A stretch of DNA of 64,000 nucleotides from Blastococcus sp. KM273128 (lineage in GTDB: Bacteria > Actinomycetota > Actinomycetes > Mycobacteriales > Geodermatophilaceae). Made by a program: the position numbers and the translations under genes. The DNA lies in assembly GCF_021698975.1 (NCBI RefSeq), contig NZ_SSXA01000002.1:1-64000 (forward strand), written 5' to 3'. Each line of letters opens with the position of its first letter. Position 1 is the stretch's first letter. The notes under the pieces were generated by a model. The model did not search any database and was not told the DNA's origin. It saw only the letters and a list, made by a program, of their open reading frames with translations. Shown one piece after another: positions 1 to 12,091 of the stretch.

Positions 1-1
1 C

Positions 2-154
2 GAGCTGCTCCCCGACGGCACCTTGCAGGTCACCACACCCAGCGGCGTCACCCGCAGCACCCGGCCACCCGGCCTCCGCGATCTGGAGGCCCAACCGGCG
101 CTCCCCGCACCACCCCGCCCACCGCCGGCGGTCGTCGAACCACCGCCCTTCTGA
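2..154 (+). CDS. C-terminal fragment of a DUF222/HNH-endonuclease-type protein
   Basis: Only the last 50 codons are in the window, and the gene begins to the left of it. The reading frame from base 2 ends with TGA at 152-154. The translated tail reads LPDGTLQVTTPSGVTRSTRP followed by a proline-rich end. A 'DGT-V-TPSG--T-TRPPG' ending is typical of the DUF222-HNH proteins that are abundant in Geodermatophilaceae and other actinobacteria, where it follows the C-terminal HNH nuclease domain. The catalytic part is not visible, so the assignment rests only on this tail. It could instead be another protein with a similar C-terminal beta-strand motif. Confidence 0.5.
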   Translation, partial: ELLPDGTLQVTTPSGVTRSTRPPGLRDLEAQPALPAPPRPPPAVVEPPPF

Positions 155-466
155 CGGTTGCCTGCGCCACCCGACCCCTCGCGGGTGCGGGAACGGCTGC
201 CTGCAAGGGCTGGGGCGCGCGCAGGAGGTGACGGCTGCCTGCGCGAAGGGGTGGGGCCGCCGCGATCGGTCGCCTAGCGTCGTCCCATGACGAGCCCGCC
301 CCTTCCGCAGCCGCCGGCTCCGGGCCCGGGCCGGTGGACCCGGTGCCGCCGCCCGGGCCGGTGGACCCGGTGCCGCCGCCCGGGCCGGCGCCCACGCCCG
401 TCCCCGATCCGGCCGACCCGGCGGCGCCGCCGCCGTCCGGGCCGCAGCCGGTCTGAGGGAGCCGGC
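155..466. other. Intergenic spacer with short direct repeats and a 27-bp tandem repeat
   Basis: This 312-base stretch contains no convincing gene. It holds three near-identical copies of ACGGYTGCCTGC (starting at 154, 193 and 231) and two exact tandem copies of a 27-bp unit at 331-357 and 358-384. One forward frame across the 27-bp repeats reads PVDPVPPPG twice and stops at 454-456, but it has no ATG and no ribosome binding site. An ATG at 287 opens the frame of the downstream phosphoribosyltransferase, but the added 60 residues are arginine-rich repeat translation and unlikely to be real. Confidence 0.5.
331..384. repeat. 27-bp tandem repeat, two copies
   Basis: Two exact, adjacent 27-bp copies lie at 331-357 and 358-384. 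The unit length is a multiple of three, and in one forward frame each copy reads PVDPVPPPG, like a proline-rich linker. Confidence 0.85.
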
Positions 467-1126
467 ATGCCAGGGGCCCGGTACGCCGACCGGCGGGCAG
501 CCGGCCGCGAGCTGGCGACCGCCCTGACCGGCCGGGCGGACGCCGGCGCCCTGGTGCTCGGGCTGCCCCGCGGCGGTGCCCTCGTCGCCGCCGAGGTGGC
601 GCTCGCCCTCGGCGCGGAGCTGGACGTCCTCGTCGTCCGCAAGCTGGGCGCACCCGGGCACCCGGAGCTGGCGATGGGGGCGCTGGCCGCGGTCGGCGAC
701 CGCGTGGAGACCGTCTGGGTGACCTCGGTGCGCGAGCGCGTCGACCCGGCCCCGGACGCGGTGGCGGCGGTGCGGGAGCGCGAGCTCGCCGAGCTCCGCC
801 GCCGGACCGGGGCCTACCGCGGCCGCCGCCCGGCCCCCGTCGTCGCCGGCCGCCACGTCGTGCTCGTCGACGACGGCCTCGCCACGGGCGCCAGCATGCG
901 GGTCGCGGTCACCGCCGTGCGGGCGAGCGGGCCGGCGCGGCTCACCGTCGCCGTCCCGGTGGCGCCGCGGACGGCCCTCGCCGAGCTCGCCGGCGTCGTC
1001 GACGACCTGGAGTGCCCCTTCGCGCCGCGGGGCTTCCGGGCGGTCGGGCAGGCCTACGAGGACTTCTCGGAGACCTCCGACGAGGAGGTGCTCGACGCCC
1101 TGCACCGAGGGGGGACTGTCGGCTAG
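467..1126 (+). CDS. Phosphoribosyltransferase-family protein
   Basis: A 219-residue protein of the type I phosphoribosyltransferase fold. The PRPP-binding loop is clear: VVLVDDGLATGASM around residues 135-148. An upstream segment, LGLPRGGALVAAEVA, is the usual first loop of this family, followed by DVLVVRKLGAPGHPELAMGA. Stand-alone actinobacterial members of this type are annotated only as 'phosphoribosyltransferase', and their substrate is not established. The ATG at 467 follows GAGGGAG at a normal distance and gives the N-terminus expected for the family. The longer frame from 287 was rejected because its extra residues are translated repeat. The gene ends about 35 bases before a Rex-type operator that belongs to the next operon, so it is probably transcribed separately. 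Confidence 0.8.
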   Translation: MPGARYADRRAAGRELATALTGRADAGALVLGLPRGGALVAAEVALALGAELDVLVVRKLGAPGHPELAMGALAAVGDRVETVWVTSVRERVDPAPDAVAAVRERELAELRRRTGAYRGRRPAPVVAGRHVVLVDDGLATGASMRVAVTAVRASGPARLTVAVPVAPRTALAELAGVVDDLECPFAPRGFRAVGQAYEDFSETSDEEVLDALHRGGTVG

Positions 1127-1160
1127 ATCACAGCACGGCCTAGACTCGGGTCCGACCACT

Positions 1161-1178
1161 TTGTGAAGCTTTTCACAA
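1161..1178. promoter_or_regulatory. Rex-type redox operator (ROP) upstream of the menJ-like/nuo block
   Basis: The sequence TTGTGAAGCTTTTCACAA consists of two perfect 7-bp inverted arms, TTGTGAA and TTCACAA, around a 4-base spacer. It matches the established consensus of the NADH/NAD+ sensor Rex of Gram-positive bacteria, TTGTGAA-N4-TTCACAA. In Streptomyces, Rex is known to control respiratory genes including the nuo operon. The site lies 37 bases before the first gene of the respiratory block, where a bound repressor would block transcription when NADH is low relative to NAD+. A weak -10-like TAGACT lies just upstream at 1141-1146. Confidence 0.8.
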
Positions 1179-1215
1179 GCGGTGCAGGAGCTCGGCGACG
1201 GACCGGAGGGGCGAG

Positions 1216-2484
1216 ATGGCGCGGACGGCAGCGGCGCACGCCGCCGACGTCGTGGTCGTCGGCGCCGGCCCGGCCGGGTCCAGCGCCGCCTGGCACCTGG
1301 CGTCGTCCGGGCTCGACGTCGCGCTGCTGGAGAAGGCCGACTTCCCTCGGGAGAAGGTCTGCGGCGACGGGCTGACCCCGCGCGGCGTGCAGGCGCTGCA
1401 CGACATGGGCGTCGCCACCGACGGGCCCGGCTGGGTGCGCCGCCGCGGTCTCCGGGTGCACGGCGGCGGGCGCGTCGCCGAGGTGGACTGGCCACGGCTG
1501 GACTCCTGGCCCGACCACGGCCTGGTGCGCACCCGCCGCGAGCTCGACGCGCTCCTGGCCGGGCACGCCCGGTCCGCCGGCGCCCGGCTGGTCACGGGCA
1601 CCACCGTCACCGAACCGCTGCTGGACGACGCGGGGCGGGTGACCGGCGTCCGGGGCGAGGCCGCGGACCGGGAGCCGGTCACCTGGCGGGCGCCGCTGGT
1701 CGTCTCCGCGGAGGGGCTCTCCGGCCGGCTGGCCAAGCGGCTCGGCCTGCTGCGCCGCACCGACCGCCCGCTCGGGGTGGCCCTGCGGGGGTACGTGCGC
1801 AGCCGGCGCAGCGACGACGAGTACCTCGACATCGCCTTCGACCTGACCCCGGCAGGCCCCTCCCGCGAGACCATGCCCGGCTACGGCTGGATCTTCGGCA
1901 TGGGCGACGGGACGGCGAACGTCGGCTACGGGCTGCTCGACACCCGGCGCGGCACCGGGGCGGACCGCCGGTCGGTCCTCCGCCGCTGGCTGGACCTCTT
2001 CCCCGCCGAGGAGGGGCTGGGCGAGCAGGACGCCGTCGGCCCGCTCCGCGGCGCGGGGCTGCCCATGGCGCTGAGCCGTGGCCCGGCCTACACCCGCGGG
2101 CTGCTGCTCGCCGGGGACGCCGCCGGCACGGTCAACCCCTGCAACGGCGAGGGGATCAGCGCCGCGATCGAGAGCGGCCGGATGGCCGCCGAGACCGCCG
2201 TCGCCGCGCTCGCCCGGCCGCAGGGCGCGACGCGGGAGGCGGTCCTGCGGCGCTACCCCGACCGGCTGCGGGCGGAGCTGGGCCGCCACCACCGGCTGGG
2301 CTTGGGCTTCCTCGCGCTGCTGGCCCGGCCGGCCGTGGTGCGGGTGGCGATGGCGCGCGGCCTGCGCCGGCCGGCCGTCACCGACGCGATGCTGCGGGTG
2401 ATGGGCAACCTGTCCGACGGCCGCGACGGCGACCTGGTCGACCGCGCGCTCGCCGTGCTCCTCCGACTCACCCCGGCGACCTGA
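1216..2484 (+). CDS. menJ: Geranylgeranyl-reductase-family FAD oxidoreductase (MenJ-like)
   Basis: A 422-residue flavoprotein. The N-terminus holds an FAD-binding Rossmann motif (VVVGAGPAGSSAAWHL, residues 12-27) followed by the family signature CGDGLTPRGVQAL. The second FAD motif, LLAGDAAGTVNPCNGEGISAA, lies near residues 296-316. In mycobacteria the family member MenJ saturates one isoprene unit of menaquinone-9, and other members reduce archaeal or chlorophyll prenyl chains. Its position as first gene after the Rex operator and directly before nuoA supports a menaquinone-tail role, since complex I here must reduce menaquinone. The ATG at 1216 is preceded by GGAGGGG at 1205-1211. An 89-base gap to nuoA contains a second promoter-like element. 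The exact substrate is inferred. Confidence 0.8.
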   Translation: MARTAAAHAADVVVVGAGPAGSSAAWHLASSGLDVALLEKADFPREKVCGDGLTPRGVQALHDMGVATDGPGWVRRRGLRVHGGGRVAEVDWPRLDSWPDHGLVRTRRELDALLAGHARSAGARLVTGTTVTEPLLDDAGRVTGVRGEAADREPVTWRAPLVVSAEGLSGRLAKRLGLLRRTDRPLGVALRGYVRSRRSDDEYLDIAFDLTPAGPSRETMPGYGWIFGMGDGTANVGYGLLDTRRGTGADRRSVLRRWLDLFPAEEGLGEQDAVGPLRGAGLPMALSRGPAYTRGLLLAGDAAGTVNPCNGEGISAAIESGRMAAETAVAALARPQGATREAVLRRYPDRLRAELGRHHRLGLGFLALLARPAVVRVAMARGLRRPAVTDAMLRVMGNLSDGRDGDLVDRALAVLLRLTPAT

Positions 2485-2560
2485 GTGGCTGCCGTGACGT
2501 CCCGCCCCGACACAGACGCTCTGTGGCCGGACCGTGACCCGTACGTGACCACCATCACCC

Positions 2561-2566
2561 TAGGGT
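2561..2566 (+). promoter_or_regulatory. Possible -10 element for a leaderless nuoA transcript
   Basis: TAGGGT matches the actinobacterial TANNNT -10 pattern and ends 7 bases before the nuoA ATG at 2574. Transcription would therefore start at or next to the start codon, as on leaderless actinobacterial mRNAs. No convincing -35 hexamer is visible. The same bases could instead act as a weak AGGG ribosome binding site. Confidence 0.35.
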
Positions 2567-2573
2567 GCCGCTG

Positions 2574-2936
2574 ATGCTCTCGACCTACGCCCCGATCGTC
2601 GGGCTCTTCGTGCTCGCCGCCGCGTTCGCGCTGTTCTCGGTGGCCGTCGCCCCGTTCGTGGGGCCGCGGCGCCACAACCGCGCCAAGCTCGCCGCCTACG
2701 AGTGCGGCATCGAGCCGGTCGACCAGCCGCTCACCGGGGGGCGGTTCCCGGTGAAGTACTACCTGACGGCGATGTTGTTCATCGTCTTCGACATCGAGAT
2801 CGTCTTCCTCTACCCGTGGGCCGTCGCCAACGACGCGCTCGGCGTGTGGGGTCTGGTCGCGATGGTCGCGTTCATCGGCACCGTCTTCATCGCCTTCGCC
2901 TACGAGTGGCGGCGCGGCGGGCTCGAGTGGGACTGA
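2574..2936 (+). CDS. nuoA: NADH-quinone oxidoreductase subunit A
   Basis: A 120-residue membrane subunit of complex I with three predicted helices (about residues 5-27, 62-84 and 88-108). The conserved loop AAYECGIEP carries the family cysteine, and [20 protein letters not shown] is highly characteristic of NuoA/ND3. The ATG at 2574 is preferred over the in-frame GTG at 2565 because it matches the usual start (M-x-x-Y-x-P-I) and places either AGGG or a -10 element at a sensible distance. It is the first of fourteen nuo genes and sits at the junction of the membrane and peripheral arms. Confidence 0.95.
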   Translation: MLSTYAPIVGLFVLAAAFALFSVAVAPFVGPRRHNRAKLAAYECGIEPVDQPLTGGRFPVKYYLTAMLFIVFDIEIVFLYPWAVANDALGVWGLVAMVAFIGTVFIAFAYEWRRGGLEWD

Positions 2937-2949
2937 GGGGAGTCTGACC

Positions 2950-3620
<671 letters not shown>

Positions 3621-3624
<4 letters not shown>

Positions 3625-4370
3625 GCAACGACGGCGGGGCGGTCGTCCCGGGCCGCGAGGAGGCCGGGTACGACGACGCCACGGCGCCCGCGGGCGGTTT
3701 CCGGAAGGGCGCGTTCGGCGTCTCCGGCAGCGGGGACACGTCCGGCTTCGGCGGGCTCGTCCGCGTGGAGCCCGGCGGCGCGGTCGCGCTGCACTCGACC
3801 GACCGCCCCTACGGCGGCTGGTTCGACGAGGTCACCGACGCGCTGGTCGACGCCGTCGGCGAGGGCACCTACGCGGCCGCGGTGCAGCGCGTCCTGGTCG
3901 ACCGCGGCGAGATCACCTACTTCGTGGCGCGCGAGCACCTGCTCACCCTGGTGCGGGCGCTGCGCGACGACGAGGCGCTGCGGTTCGAGCTGTGCAGCAG
4001 CGTCTCCGGCGTCGACTACCTCGACAGCGGCGGCCCCGCGGTCGCGCCGGGCCGGCCCCGGCTGCACGTCGTCTACCACCTGACGTCGATGACCTACCGC
4101 CGCCGCATCCGGCTGGAGGTGGCCGTGAGCGCGGAGGACCCGCACGTCCCGTCGGTCACCGCCGTCTACCCGACGGCGGACTGGCACGAGCGGGAGACCT
4201 ACGACATGTTCGGCGTCGTCTTCGACGGCCACCCGGCGCTGACCCGGATCCTCATGCCCGACGACTGGGACGGCTTCCCGCAGCGCAAGGACTACCCGCT
4301 GGGCGGGGTCCCGGTGGAGTACCACGACGCGACGATCCCGCCGCCGGACACCCGGAGGGCCTACCGATGA
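3621..4370 (+). CDS. nuoC: NADH-quinone oxidoreductase subunit C
   Basis: A 249-residue peripheral-arm (30-kDa) subunit. The signature [18 protein letters not shown] and the following [20 protein letters not shown] are unmistakable for NuoC. The first 80 or so residues form a poorly conserved glycine/acid-rich extension, as in other actinobacteria. The GTG start at 3621 overlaps the nuoB stop, and the stop overlaps the ATG of nuoD (ATGA, 4367-4370). It is separate from nuoD, unlike the fused NuoCD of Escherichia coli. Confidence 0.95.
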
Positions 4371-5698
4371 GCACGACCTACGACCCCGCCGACCCGTACG
4401 CGGGTTCGCGGGAGACCACCGAGGGCCGCGTCTACACCGTCACCGGCGGGGACTGGGACGTCACCCTCGGGGCCGATCCGCACGGCGAGGAGCGCCTCGT
4501 CGTCAACATGGGCCCTCAGCACCCGTCCACGCACGGCGTGCTCCGGCTCGTCCTCGACCTCGAGGGCGAGACCGTCACCAAGGCGCGGGTCGTCATCGGC
4601 TACCTGCACACCGGCATCGAGAAGAACACCGAGTACCGCAACTGGGTGCAGGGCACGACCTTCGTGACCCGCATGGACTACCTCGCACCGCTGTTCAACG
4701 AGGCCGGCTACTGCCTGGCGGTGGAGAAGCTGCTCGGCATCGAGGCCCCGCCCCGCGCCCAGACCATCCGCGTGCTGGTCATGGAGCTCAACCGCATCGC
4801 CTCGCACCTGGTCGCCCTGGCCACCTTCGGCATGGAGATGGGCGCCCTGACCGGCATGACGAACGGCTTCCGCGAGCGGGAACTCGTCCTCGACCTGCTC
4901 GAGGAGATCACCGGCCTGCGGATGAACCACGCCTACATCCGCCCCGGCGGGCTGGCGCAGGACCTGCCCGAGGGCGCGGTCGAGCACATCCGCGAGTTCC
5001 TGGAGTTCTTCCCCAAGCGGGTCGCGGACTTCCACCGGCTGCTGACCGGCCAGCCGATCTGGCAGCGCCGGCTCAAGGACGTCGGCTACCTCGACGTGAC
5101 CGGCTGCGTCGCGCTCGGCGTGACGGGACCGATCCTGCGCGCCGCCGGGCTGCCCTGGGACCTGCGCAAGGTCGAGCCGTACCTGGGCTACCAGACCTAC
5201 GACTTCGAGGTGCCGACCGCCGACACCTGCGACGCCTGGGGCCGCTACCTCGTGCGCATGTCCGAGGTGAACGAGTCGCTGCGGATCATCGAGCAGGCGC
5301 TCGACCGGCTGGAGCCGGGGCCGGTGATGGTGGAGGACAAGAAGATCGCCTGGCCGGCGCAGCTCTCCCTCGGTCCCGACGGCATGGGCAACTCCCACCA
5401 GCACGTGGCGCACATCATGGGCCAGTCGATGGAGGCCCTGATCCACCACTTCAAGCTGGTCACCGAGGGCTTCCGGGTGCCGGCCGGCCAGGTGTACGTG
5501 CCGGTCGAGTCCCCGCGCGGCGAGCTCGGCTACCACGTCGTCAGCGACGGGAGCACCCGCCCGTGGCGCGTCCACGTGCGCGACCCCAGCTTCGTGAACC
5601 TGCAGGCCACGGCGGCGATGAGCGAGGGCGGCATGATCGCCGACGTCATCGCCGCGATCGCCTCGATCGACCCCGTGATGGGGGGAGTGGACAGATGA
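4367..5698 (+). CDS. nuoD: NADH-quinone oxidoreductase subunit D (quinone site)
   Basis: A 443-residue 49-kDa subunit that forms most of the quinone-binding cavity together with NuoB. Conserved blocks are [19 protein letters not shown], which includes the quinone-site histidine, then [26 protein letters not shown], and the C-terminal [13 protein letters not shown] and [18 protein letters not shown]. The ATG at 4367 overlaps nuoC, and the stop overlaps nuoE (ATGA, 5695-5698). Confidence 0.96.
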   Translation: MSTTYDPADPYAGSRETTEGRVYTVTGGDWDVTLGADPHGEERLVVNMGPQHPSTHGVLRLVLDLEGETVTKARVVIGYLHTGIEKNTEYRNWVQGTTFVTRMDYLAPLFNEAGYCLAVEKLLGIEAPPRAQTIRVLVMELNRIASHLVALATFGMEMGALTGMTNGFRERELVLDLLEEITGLRMNHAYIRPGGLAQDLPEGAVEHIREFLEFFPKRVADFHRLLTGQPIWQRRLKDVGYLDVTGCVALGVTGPILRAAGLPWDLRKVEPYLGYQTYDFEVPTADTCDAWGRYLVRMSEVNESLRIIEQALDRLEPGPVMVEDKKIAWPAQLSLGPDGMGNSHQHVAHIMGQSMEALIHHFKLVTEGFRVPAGQVYVPVESPRGELGYHVVSDGSTRPWRVHVRDPSFVNLQATAAMSEGGMIADVIAAIASIDPVMGGVDR

Positions 5699-6777
5699 GC
5701 GCTCTGCCAGGCAGCCCCGAGGGGACGGCGGTCACCGGCCTGGACTCCAGCCCGGTCGACGCCGGCTCCCTCGCCGAGGTGCCGCCGCTGCCCGAACGCG
5801 CCCGCCTCGAGGCGCGGGACATCATCGCCCGCTACCCGGTGGCCCGGTCGGCGCTGCTGCCGATGCTGCACCTGGTGCAGAGCTACCAGGGCTACGTGAC
5901 CCCCGAGGGCGTCGCGCTGTGCGCCGAGGAGCTGCGGCTGACCAAGGCCGAGGTCGGCGCGGTCGCGACCTTCTACACGATGTACAAGCGCCGCCCGACC
6001 GGCCGGCACCTCGTCAGCGTCTGCACCAACACGCTGTGCGCCGTCCTGGGCGGGCAGCGGATCATGGACGCGCTCTCGGCCGACCTCGGCGTGCACCACG
6101 ACGAGACCGCCGCCGACGGCTCGATCACCCTCGAGCACGCCGAGTGCCTCGCCGCCTGCGACTACGCGCCGGTGGTCACCGTCGACTACGAGTTCTACGA
6201 CCAGCAGGACGTCGAGAGCGCCCGCGCCCTGGTCGCCGCGCTGCGCCGGGGCGAGAAGCCGCTGCCCACCCGCGGCGCCCCGCTCACCGACTTCCGCGGG
6301 ATCTCCCGCCAGCTCGCCGGGTTCTCCCAGCACGCCGACGACGCCGCCGCGGCCGCCGCCGTCGACGCGCCGGGCGAGTACGGGCCGACCCTGCGCGGGC
6401 TGCGGCTGGCCGCCGAGCGGGGCGAGTCCGCGCCCCCGATGCGGGGGCCGGAGCCCGAGCCGGCGGACGCGGGGGAGCCGCGCGAGACCGTCCGACCGTC
6501 CGGCACCACCGGCGAGACCCCCGGGCAGGAGGCCGCGGACGCGCGCGTCGCCGCCGCGGACACCCCGGCGGAGGAGGCCGGCGCCGCCGGCTCCCACCCC
6601 GACGCCCCCGAGCCCGCCGGCCGCCGGCTCCCCGACGGCAGCACCGGGACCGAGACGCCGGCGGGCGCGAAGCCCGGCACCGGCGACCAGGGCCCCGACG
6701 TCCCGCCGCCGGCCGGTGAGGGCTCCGACGGGCCCTCCCGCACCATCCAGGGCCGAGCACCGAAGCGGAGGCGCTGA
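5695..6777 (+). CDS. nuoE: NADH-quinone oxidoreductase subunit E with long C-terminal tail
   Basis: A 24-kDa-type subunit of the NADH-oxidising module that binds the [2Fe-2S] cluster N1a through C110, C115, C151 and C155 (CTNTLC and ECLAAC). At 360 residues it is much longer than a typical NuoE of 160-250. The conserved thioredoxin-like domain ends near residue 215, and a proline-, glycine- and acid-rich, probably disordered tail fills the remaining 130-145 residues. ATG 5695 overlaps nuoD, and nuoF starts three bases after the stop. Confidence 0.93.
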   Translation: MSALPGSPEGTAVTGLDSSPVDAGSLAEVPPLPERARLEARDIIARYPVARSALLPMLHLVQSYQGYVTPEGVALCAEELRLTKAEVGAVATFYTMYKRRPTGRHLVSVCTNTLCAVLGGQRIMDALSADLGVHHDETAADGSITLEHAECLAACDYAPVVTVDYEFYDQQDVESARALVAALRRGEKPLPTRGAPLTDFRGISRQLAGFSQHADDAAAAAAVDAPGEYGPTLRGLRLAAERGESAPPMRGPEPEPADAGEPRETVRPSGTTGETPGQEAADARVAAADTPAEEAGAAGSHPDAPEPAGRRLPDGSTGTETPAGAKPGTGDQGPDVPPPAGEGSDGPSRTIQGRAPKRRR

Positions 6778-6780
6778 CCG

Positions 6781-8114
<1,334 letters not shown>

Positions 8115-8115
<1 letters not shown>

Positions 8116-10625
8116 TGTCACTCACCCCCACCAGCCCCCAGCCCGCGCCGGCCGTCCCGCCGGGCGCACCGGGCCCGCACACCCCGCCGGACGCGGTGCA
8201 CTGCACGATCGACGGGTTCGACGTCGCCGTCCCCAAGGGGACGCTGATCATCCGCGCCGCCGAGATGGTCGGGATCCAGATCCCGCGGTTCTGCGACCAC
8301 CCGCTGCTCGAGCCCGTCGGCGCCTGCCGGCAGTGCCTCGTCGAGGTGGAGGGGCAGCGCAAGCCCGCCGCCTCCTGCACGATGCCCGTCACCGACGGCA
8401 TGGTCGTGAAGACCCAGCTCTCCAGCCCGGTCGCCGACAAGGCGCAGCAGGGCACGATGGAGCTGCTGCTGGTCAACCACCCGCTGGACTGCCCGGTCTG
8501 CGACAAGGGCGGCGAGTGCCCGCTGCAGAACCAGGCGATGAGCAACGGCCGCGCCGAGAGCCGGTTCGTCGACCAGAAGCGCACCTACCCCAAGCCGCTG
8601 CCGATCAGCAGCGAGATCCTGCTCGACCGCGAGCGCTGCGTCCTCTGCGCGCGGTGCACCCGGTTCTCCCAGCAGATCGCCGGCGACCCGTTCATCGAGC
8701 TGTTCGAGCGGGGCGCGCTGGAGCAGGTGGCGATCTACGAGGACGAGCCGTTCTCCTCCTACTTCTCCGGCAACACCACCCAGATCTGCCCGGTCGGGGC
8801 GCTCACCAGCGCGCAGTACCGGTTCCGCGCCCGCCCGTTCGACCTGCGCAGCGAGCCCAGCGTCTGCGAGCACTGCGCGTCGGGCTGCGCCATGCGCAGC
8901 GACTACCGGCGCGGCAAGGTCACCCGGCGGCTGGCCGGCGAGGACCCGGCGGTCAACGAGGAGTGGACCTGCGACAAGGGCCGCTACGCCTTCCGCTACG
9001 CCACCGCCAACGAGCGGCTGACCACGCCGCTGGTCCGGCGGGACGGCCGGCTGGAGCCCGCCTCCTGGCCCGAGGCCTGGGCGGCGGCGGCCGACGGCCT
9101 GCGCCGGGCCCGCGCCGAGGGCGGCGTCGGCGTGCTGCCCGGCGGCCGGCTCACCGTCGAGGACGCCTACGCCTGGGCCACCTTCGCCCGGGTGGCCCTG
9201 GGCACCAACGACGTCGACGCCCGCGCCCGCGCCCACTCGCCGGAGGAGCTGGCCTTCCTGGGCGCGGTCGTGGCCGGCACCGGGCCGGCGACCGGTGCGG
9301 TGACCTACGAGGACGTGGGCTCCGCCCCGGCGGTGCTGCTCGCCGGCCTGGAGCCGGAGGAGGAGTCGCCGATCCTGTTCCTCCGCCTGCGGCGGGCGGT
9401 GCGCACCGGCAGCCTCGCCGTGTTCGACCTGGCGCCCTTCGCCACCCGCGCGTCCGCGAAGCTGCAGGCCACGGTGCTCACCACCCTGCCGGGCGCCGAG
9501 GCCCGTTCGCTGCACGCGCTCGCCGAGGGCAGCTGGGGCGGCCCCGCCGTCGAGGCGCTCCGGCAGCCGGGAGCCGTGCTGCTCGCGGGCGAGCGCCTCG
9601 CCGAGGCCCCCGGCGCGCTCACCGCGCTGCTGGCGCTGGCCCGGGCGACCGGTGCCCGCGTTGCCTGGGTGCCCCGCCGGGCCGGGGAGCGGGGCGCGGT
9701 GGAGGCCGGAGCCCTGCCCACGCTGCTGCCCGGCGGCCGCACCGTCGAGGACCCCGCGGCCCGCGCCGAGGTCGCGGCGGTGTGGGGCGTGGACCCCGCC
9801 GCGGTGCCCGCCGCGCCCGGCCGCGACCTCACCGGCATCCTCTCCGCCGCCCGCGCCGGCCGGCTGCCCGGCCTGCTCGTCGGCGGCGTCGACCCCGCGG
9901 ACCTGCCCGACCCCGCATCGGCGCTGGCGGCGCTGGACGCGGCGGCGTTCGTGGTGAGCCTGGAGATGTTCCCGACGGAGGTCACCGAGCGCGCCGACGT
10001 CGTCCTGCCGGTGGCGGCGGCGCCGGAGAAGGCCGGGAGCTACCTGGACTGGGAGGGCCGGTGGCGGTCCTTCGACGCCACGCTGCACGGCACCGGGCAG
10101 CTGGCCGACGGCCGGGTGCTGCACGGCCTCGCCGAGGCCATGGGCGTCGAGCTGCGGCTCCCCGCGCCCGAGGTCGCGCGGGCCGCGCTCGCCTCCCTGG
10201 GCGCGCGCCGCACGGCCGCCGCCGACGTGCTCCCCGACGTCGACGCACCGGACGCGCCCGCGCTGCGGGAGGACGAGGCGGTGCTCGCCTCGTGGCGCCA
10301 GCTGCTCGACGTCGGCACGCTGCAGCGCGACGAGCCGGAGCTCGCCGGCACCGCCCGGCCCCCCGTGGCCCGCGTGGGCGCCGGCACCGCCGCCCGCCTG
10401 GGCCTCGCCGACGGCGACCGGCTCACCGTGAGCGGGGCGACCGGCTCGATCAGCCTCCCGGTGGCGGTCACCGAGATGCCCGACCAGGTGGTGTGGCTGC
10501 CCATGCGCTCACCCGGCAGCGAGGTGCGGACGGCGCTGGGCACCGGGCCCGGCGGCGTCGTCCGGCTGTCGGCCGCCCCGGTGCCGGCCGGCGCCACGAC
10601 CCACCCGCTGGGGGACGCGCGATGA
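8115..10625 (+). CDS. nuoG: NADH-quinone oxidoreductase subunit G
   Basis: An 836-residue iron-sulphur subunit that links the NADH module to the rest of the peripheral arm. The N-terminal [2Fe-2S] domain is shown by [15 protein letters not shown]. It is followed by [17 protein letters not shown] and [10 protein letters not shown]...CPVGAL for clusters N4/N5, and by [10 protein letters not shown] plus a later C (EEWTCDKGR), the ligands of the extra cluster N7 found in a subset of bacteria. The remainder is a molybdopterin-oxidoreductase-like domain without cofactor, and it is divergent and alanine-rich. The stop overlaps the nuoH start (ATGA, 10622-10625). Confidence 0.95.
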
Positions 10626-12091
10626 CGCCCTGGGCCTCGCCCGAGCAGCCGACGCTGGCCGACTTCGGCCAGGACGTCTGGTGGATCGTGCTGATCAAGG
10701 TGGTCGGCGTCTTCGCCGTCCTGGTGCTGATGACGCTGTTCGCCATCGTCCTCGAGCGCAAGGTCGTCGCCCGCATGCAGCAGCGGATCGGCCCCAACCG
10801 CGTCGGGCCGCGCGGCTCCCTGCAGAGCCTCGCCGACGGGCTGAAGCTGGCGTTCAAGGAAGACATCATGCCGGCGCTCGCGGACAAGCCGGTCTACTTC
10901 CTGGCCCCGGTCATCGCGACCATCCCGGCGTTCGTCGCCTTCTCGGTCATCCCGCTGGGCCCCGTGGTCAGCATCTTCGGCGAGCAGACGCCGCTGCAGC
11001 TGACCGACGCCCCGATCGGCGTGCTGGTCATCCTGGCCATGTCGGCCATGGGCATCTACGGCATCGTGCTCGGCGGCTGGGCCTCCGGCTCGACCTACCC
11101 GCTGCTGGGCAGCATGCGCAGCGCGGCCCAGATGATCAGCTACGAGATCGCGATGGGGCTCTCCATCGTCGCGGTCTTCCTCTACGCCGGCTCGATGTCG
11201 ACGTCGGAGATCGTGGCCGCCCAGGCCGACGGCAACGAGGTCTCCCTGTTCGGCCTCGAGTTCACCGGCCCCAGCTGGTTCGCGGTGCTGCTGCCGGTCT
11301 CCTTCGTCATCTACGCGATCGCCGTCGTCGGCGAGACCAACCGCGCGCCCTTCGACCTCCCGGAGGCCGAGAGCGAGCTCGTCGGCGGCTTCCACACCGA
11401 GTACTCGTCGCTGAAGTTCGCGCTCTTCTTCCTCGCCGAGTACATCAACATGGTCACCGTCTCCGCGCTGGCCGCCACGCTCTTCCTCGGGGGCTGGCGG
11501 GCGCCCTGGCCGATCTCGATCTGGGACGGCGCGAACAGCGGGTGGTGGCCGCTGCTCTGGTTCTTCCTCAAGGTCGTCGCCGCGCTGTTCGTCTTCATCT
11601 GGCTGCGCGGCACGCTGCCCCGGCTGCGCTACGACCAGTTCATGCGCTTCGGCTGGAAGGTGCTGGTCCCGGTCGCGCTGGTGTGGATCCTCGTCGTCGC
11701 CACGATGCGGACCCTCTCCCGCGAGGCCGATCTCTCCACCGGCCAGGTGGCGCTGTTCGTCGGCGTCCCCGTCGCGGTCCTGGTGCTGCTGGGCCTCGCG
11801 GTGGGCGCCCGCTCGGCCAACCGGGACACCCGGCTCATGGCCGAGGACGCCGCGGCGGGGGGCGTGCACGCCGCCGACCCCGAGCCCGACGTCCTGCCGC
11901 CGGCCGGCGGGGGGCGGCGCCCGGCCGGCACCCCCAGCCGGTCCGAGGGCGGCTTCCCCGTCCCGCCGATGGACCTCGTGGTGCCGCCCTCCCCGCGGCT
12001 GCGCCGCGAGCCGGTCGCCACCGACGGCGCGGTCGTCGGCACCGGGCGCCGCACGACCCCGACCACTTCCCAGGAGGACGGCGATGAGTGA
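10622..12091 (+). CDS. nuoH: NADH-quinone oxidoreductase subunit H with cytosolic C-terminal tail
   Basis: A membrane subunit next to the quinone cavity with about eight or nine transmembrane helices. Conserved blocks are [58 protein letters not shown] and [14 protein letters not shown]. At 489 residues it exceeds the usual 320-420. The last 90 or so residues after the final helix are proline-, glycine- and arginine-rich and look disordered. The stop lies eight bases inside nuoI. Confidence 0.95.
   Translation: MTPWASPEQPTLADFGQDVWWIVLIKVVGVFAVLVLMTLFAIVLERKVVARMQQRIGPNRVGPRGSLQSLADGLKLAFKEDIMPALADKPVYFLAPVIATIPAFVAFSVIPLGPVVSIFGEQTPLQLTDAPIGVLVILAMSAMGIYGIVLGGWASGSTYPLLGSMRSAAQMISYEIAMGLSIVAVFLYAGSMSTSEIVAAQADGNEVSLFGLEFTGPSWFAVLLPVSFVIYAIAVVGETNRAPFDLPEAESELVGGFHTEYSSLKFALFFLAEYINMVTVSALAATLFLGGWRAPWPISIWDGANSGWWPLLWFFLKVVAALFVFIWLRGTLPRLRYDQFMRFGWKVLVPVALVWILVVATMRTLSREADLSTGQVALFVGVPVAVLVLLGLAVGARSANRDTRLMAEDAAAGGVHAADPEPDVLPPAGGGRRPAGTPSRSEGGFPVPPMDLVVPPSPRLRREPVATDGAVVGTGRRTTPTTSQEDGDE

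Noticed and set aside
287..466. Extended N-terminus of the phosphoribosyltransferase from ATG 287
   Set aside because: The extra 60 residues are arginine-rich translation of a tandem repeat; ATG 467 has a ribosome binding site and the family-like start.
2565..2573. GTG 2565 as the nuoA start
   Set aside because: It overlaps a -10-like element, has no ribosome binding site, and adds residues not seen at the usual NuoA start.
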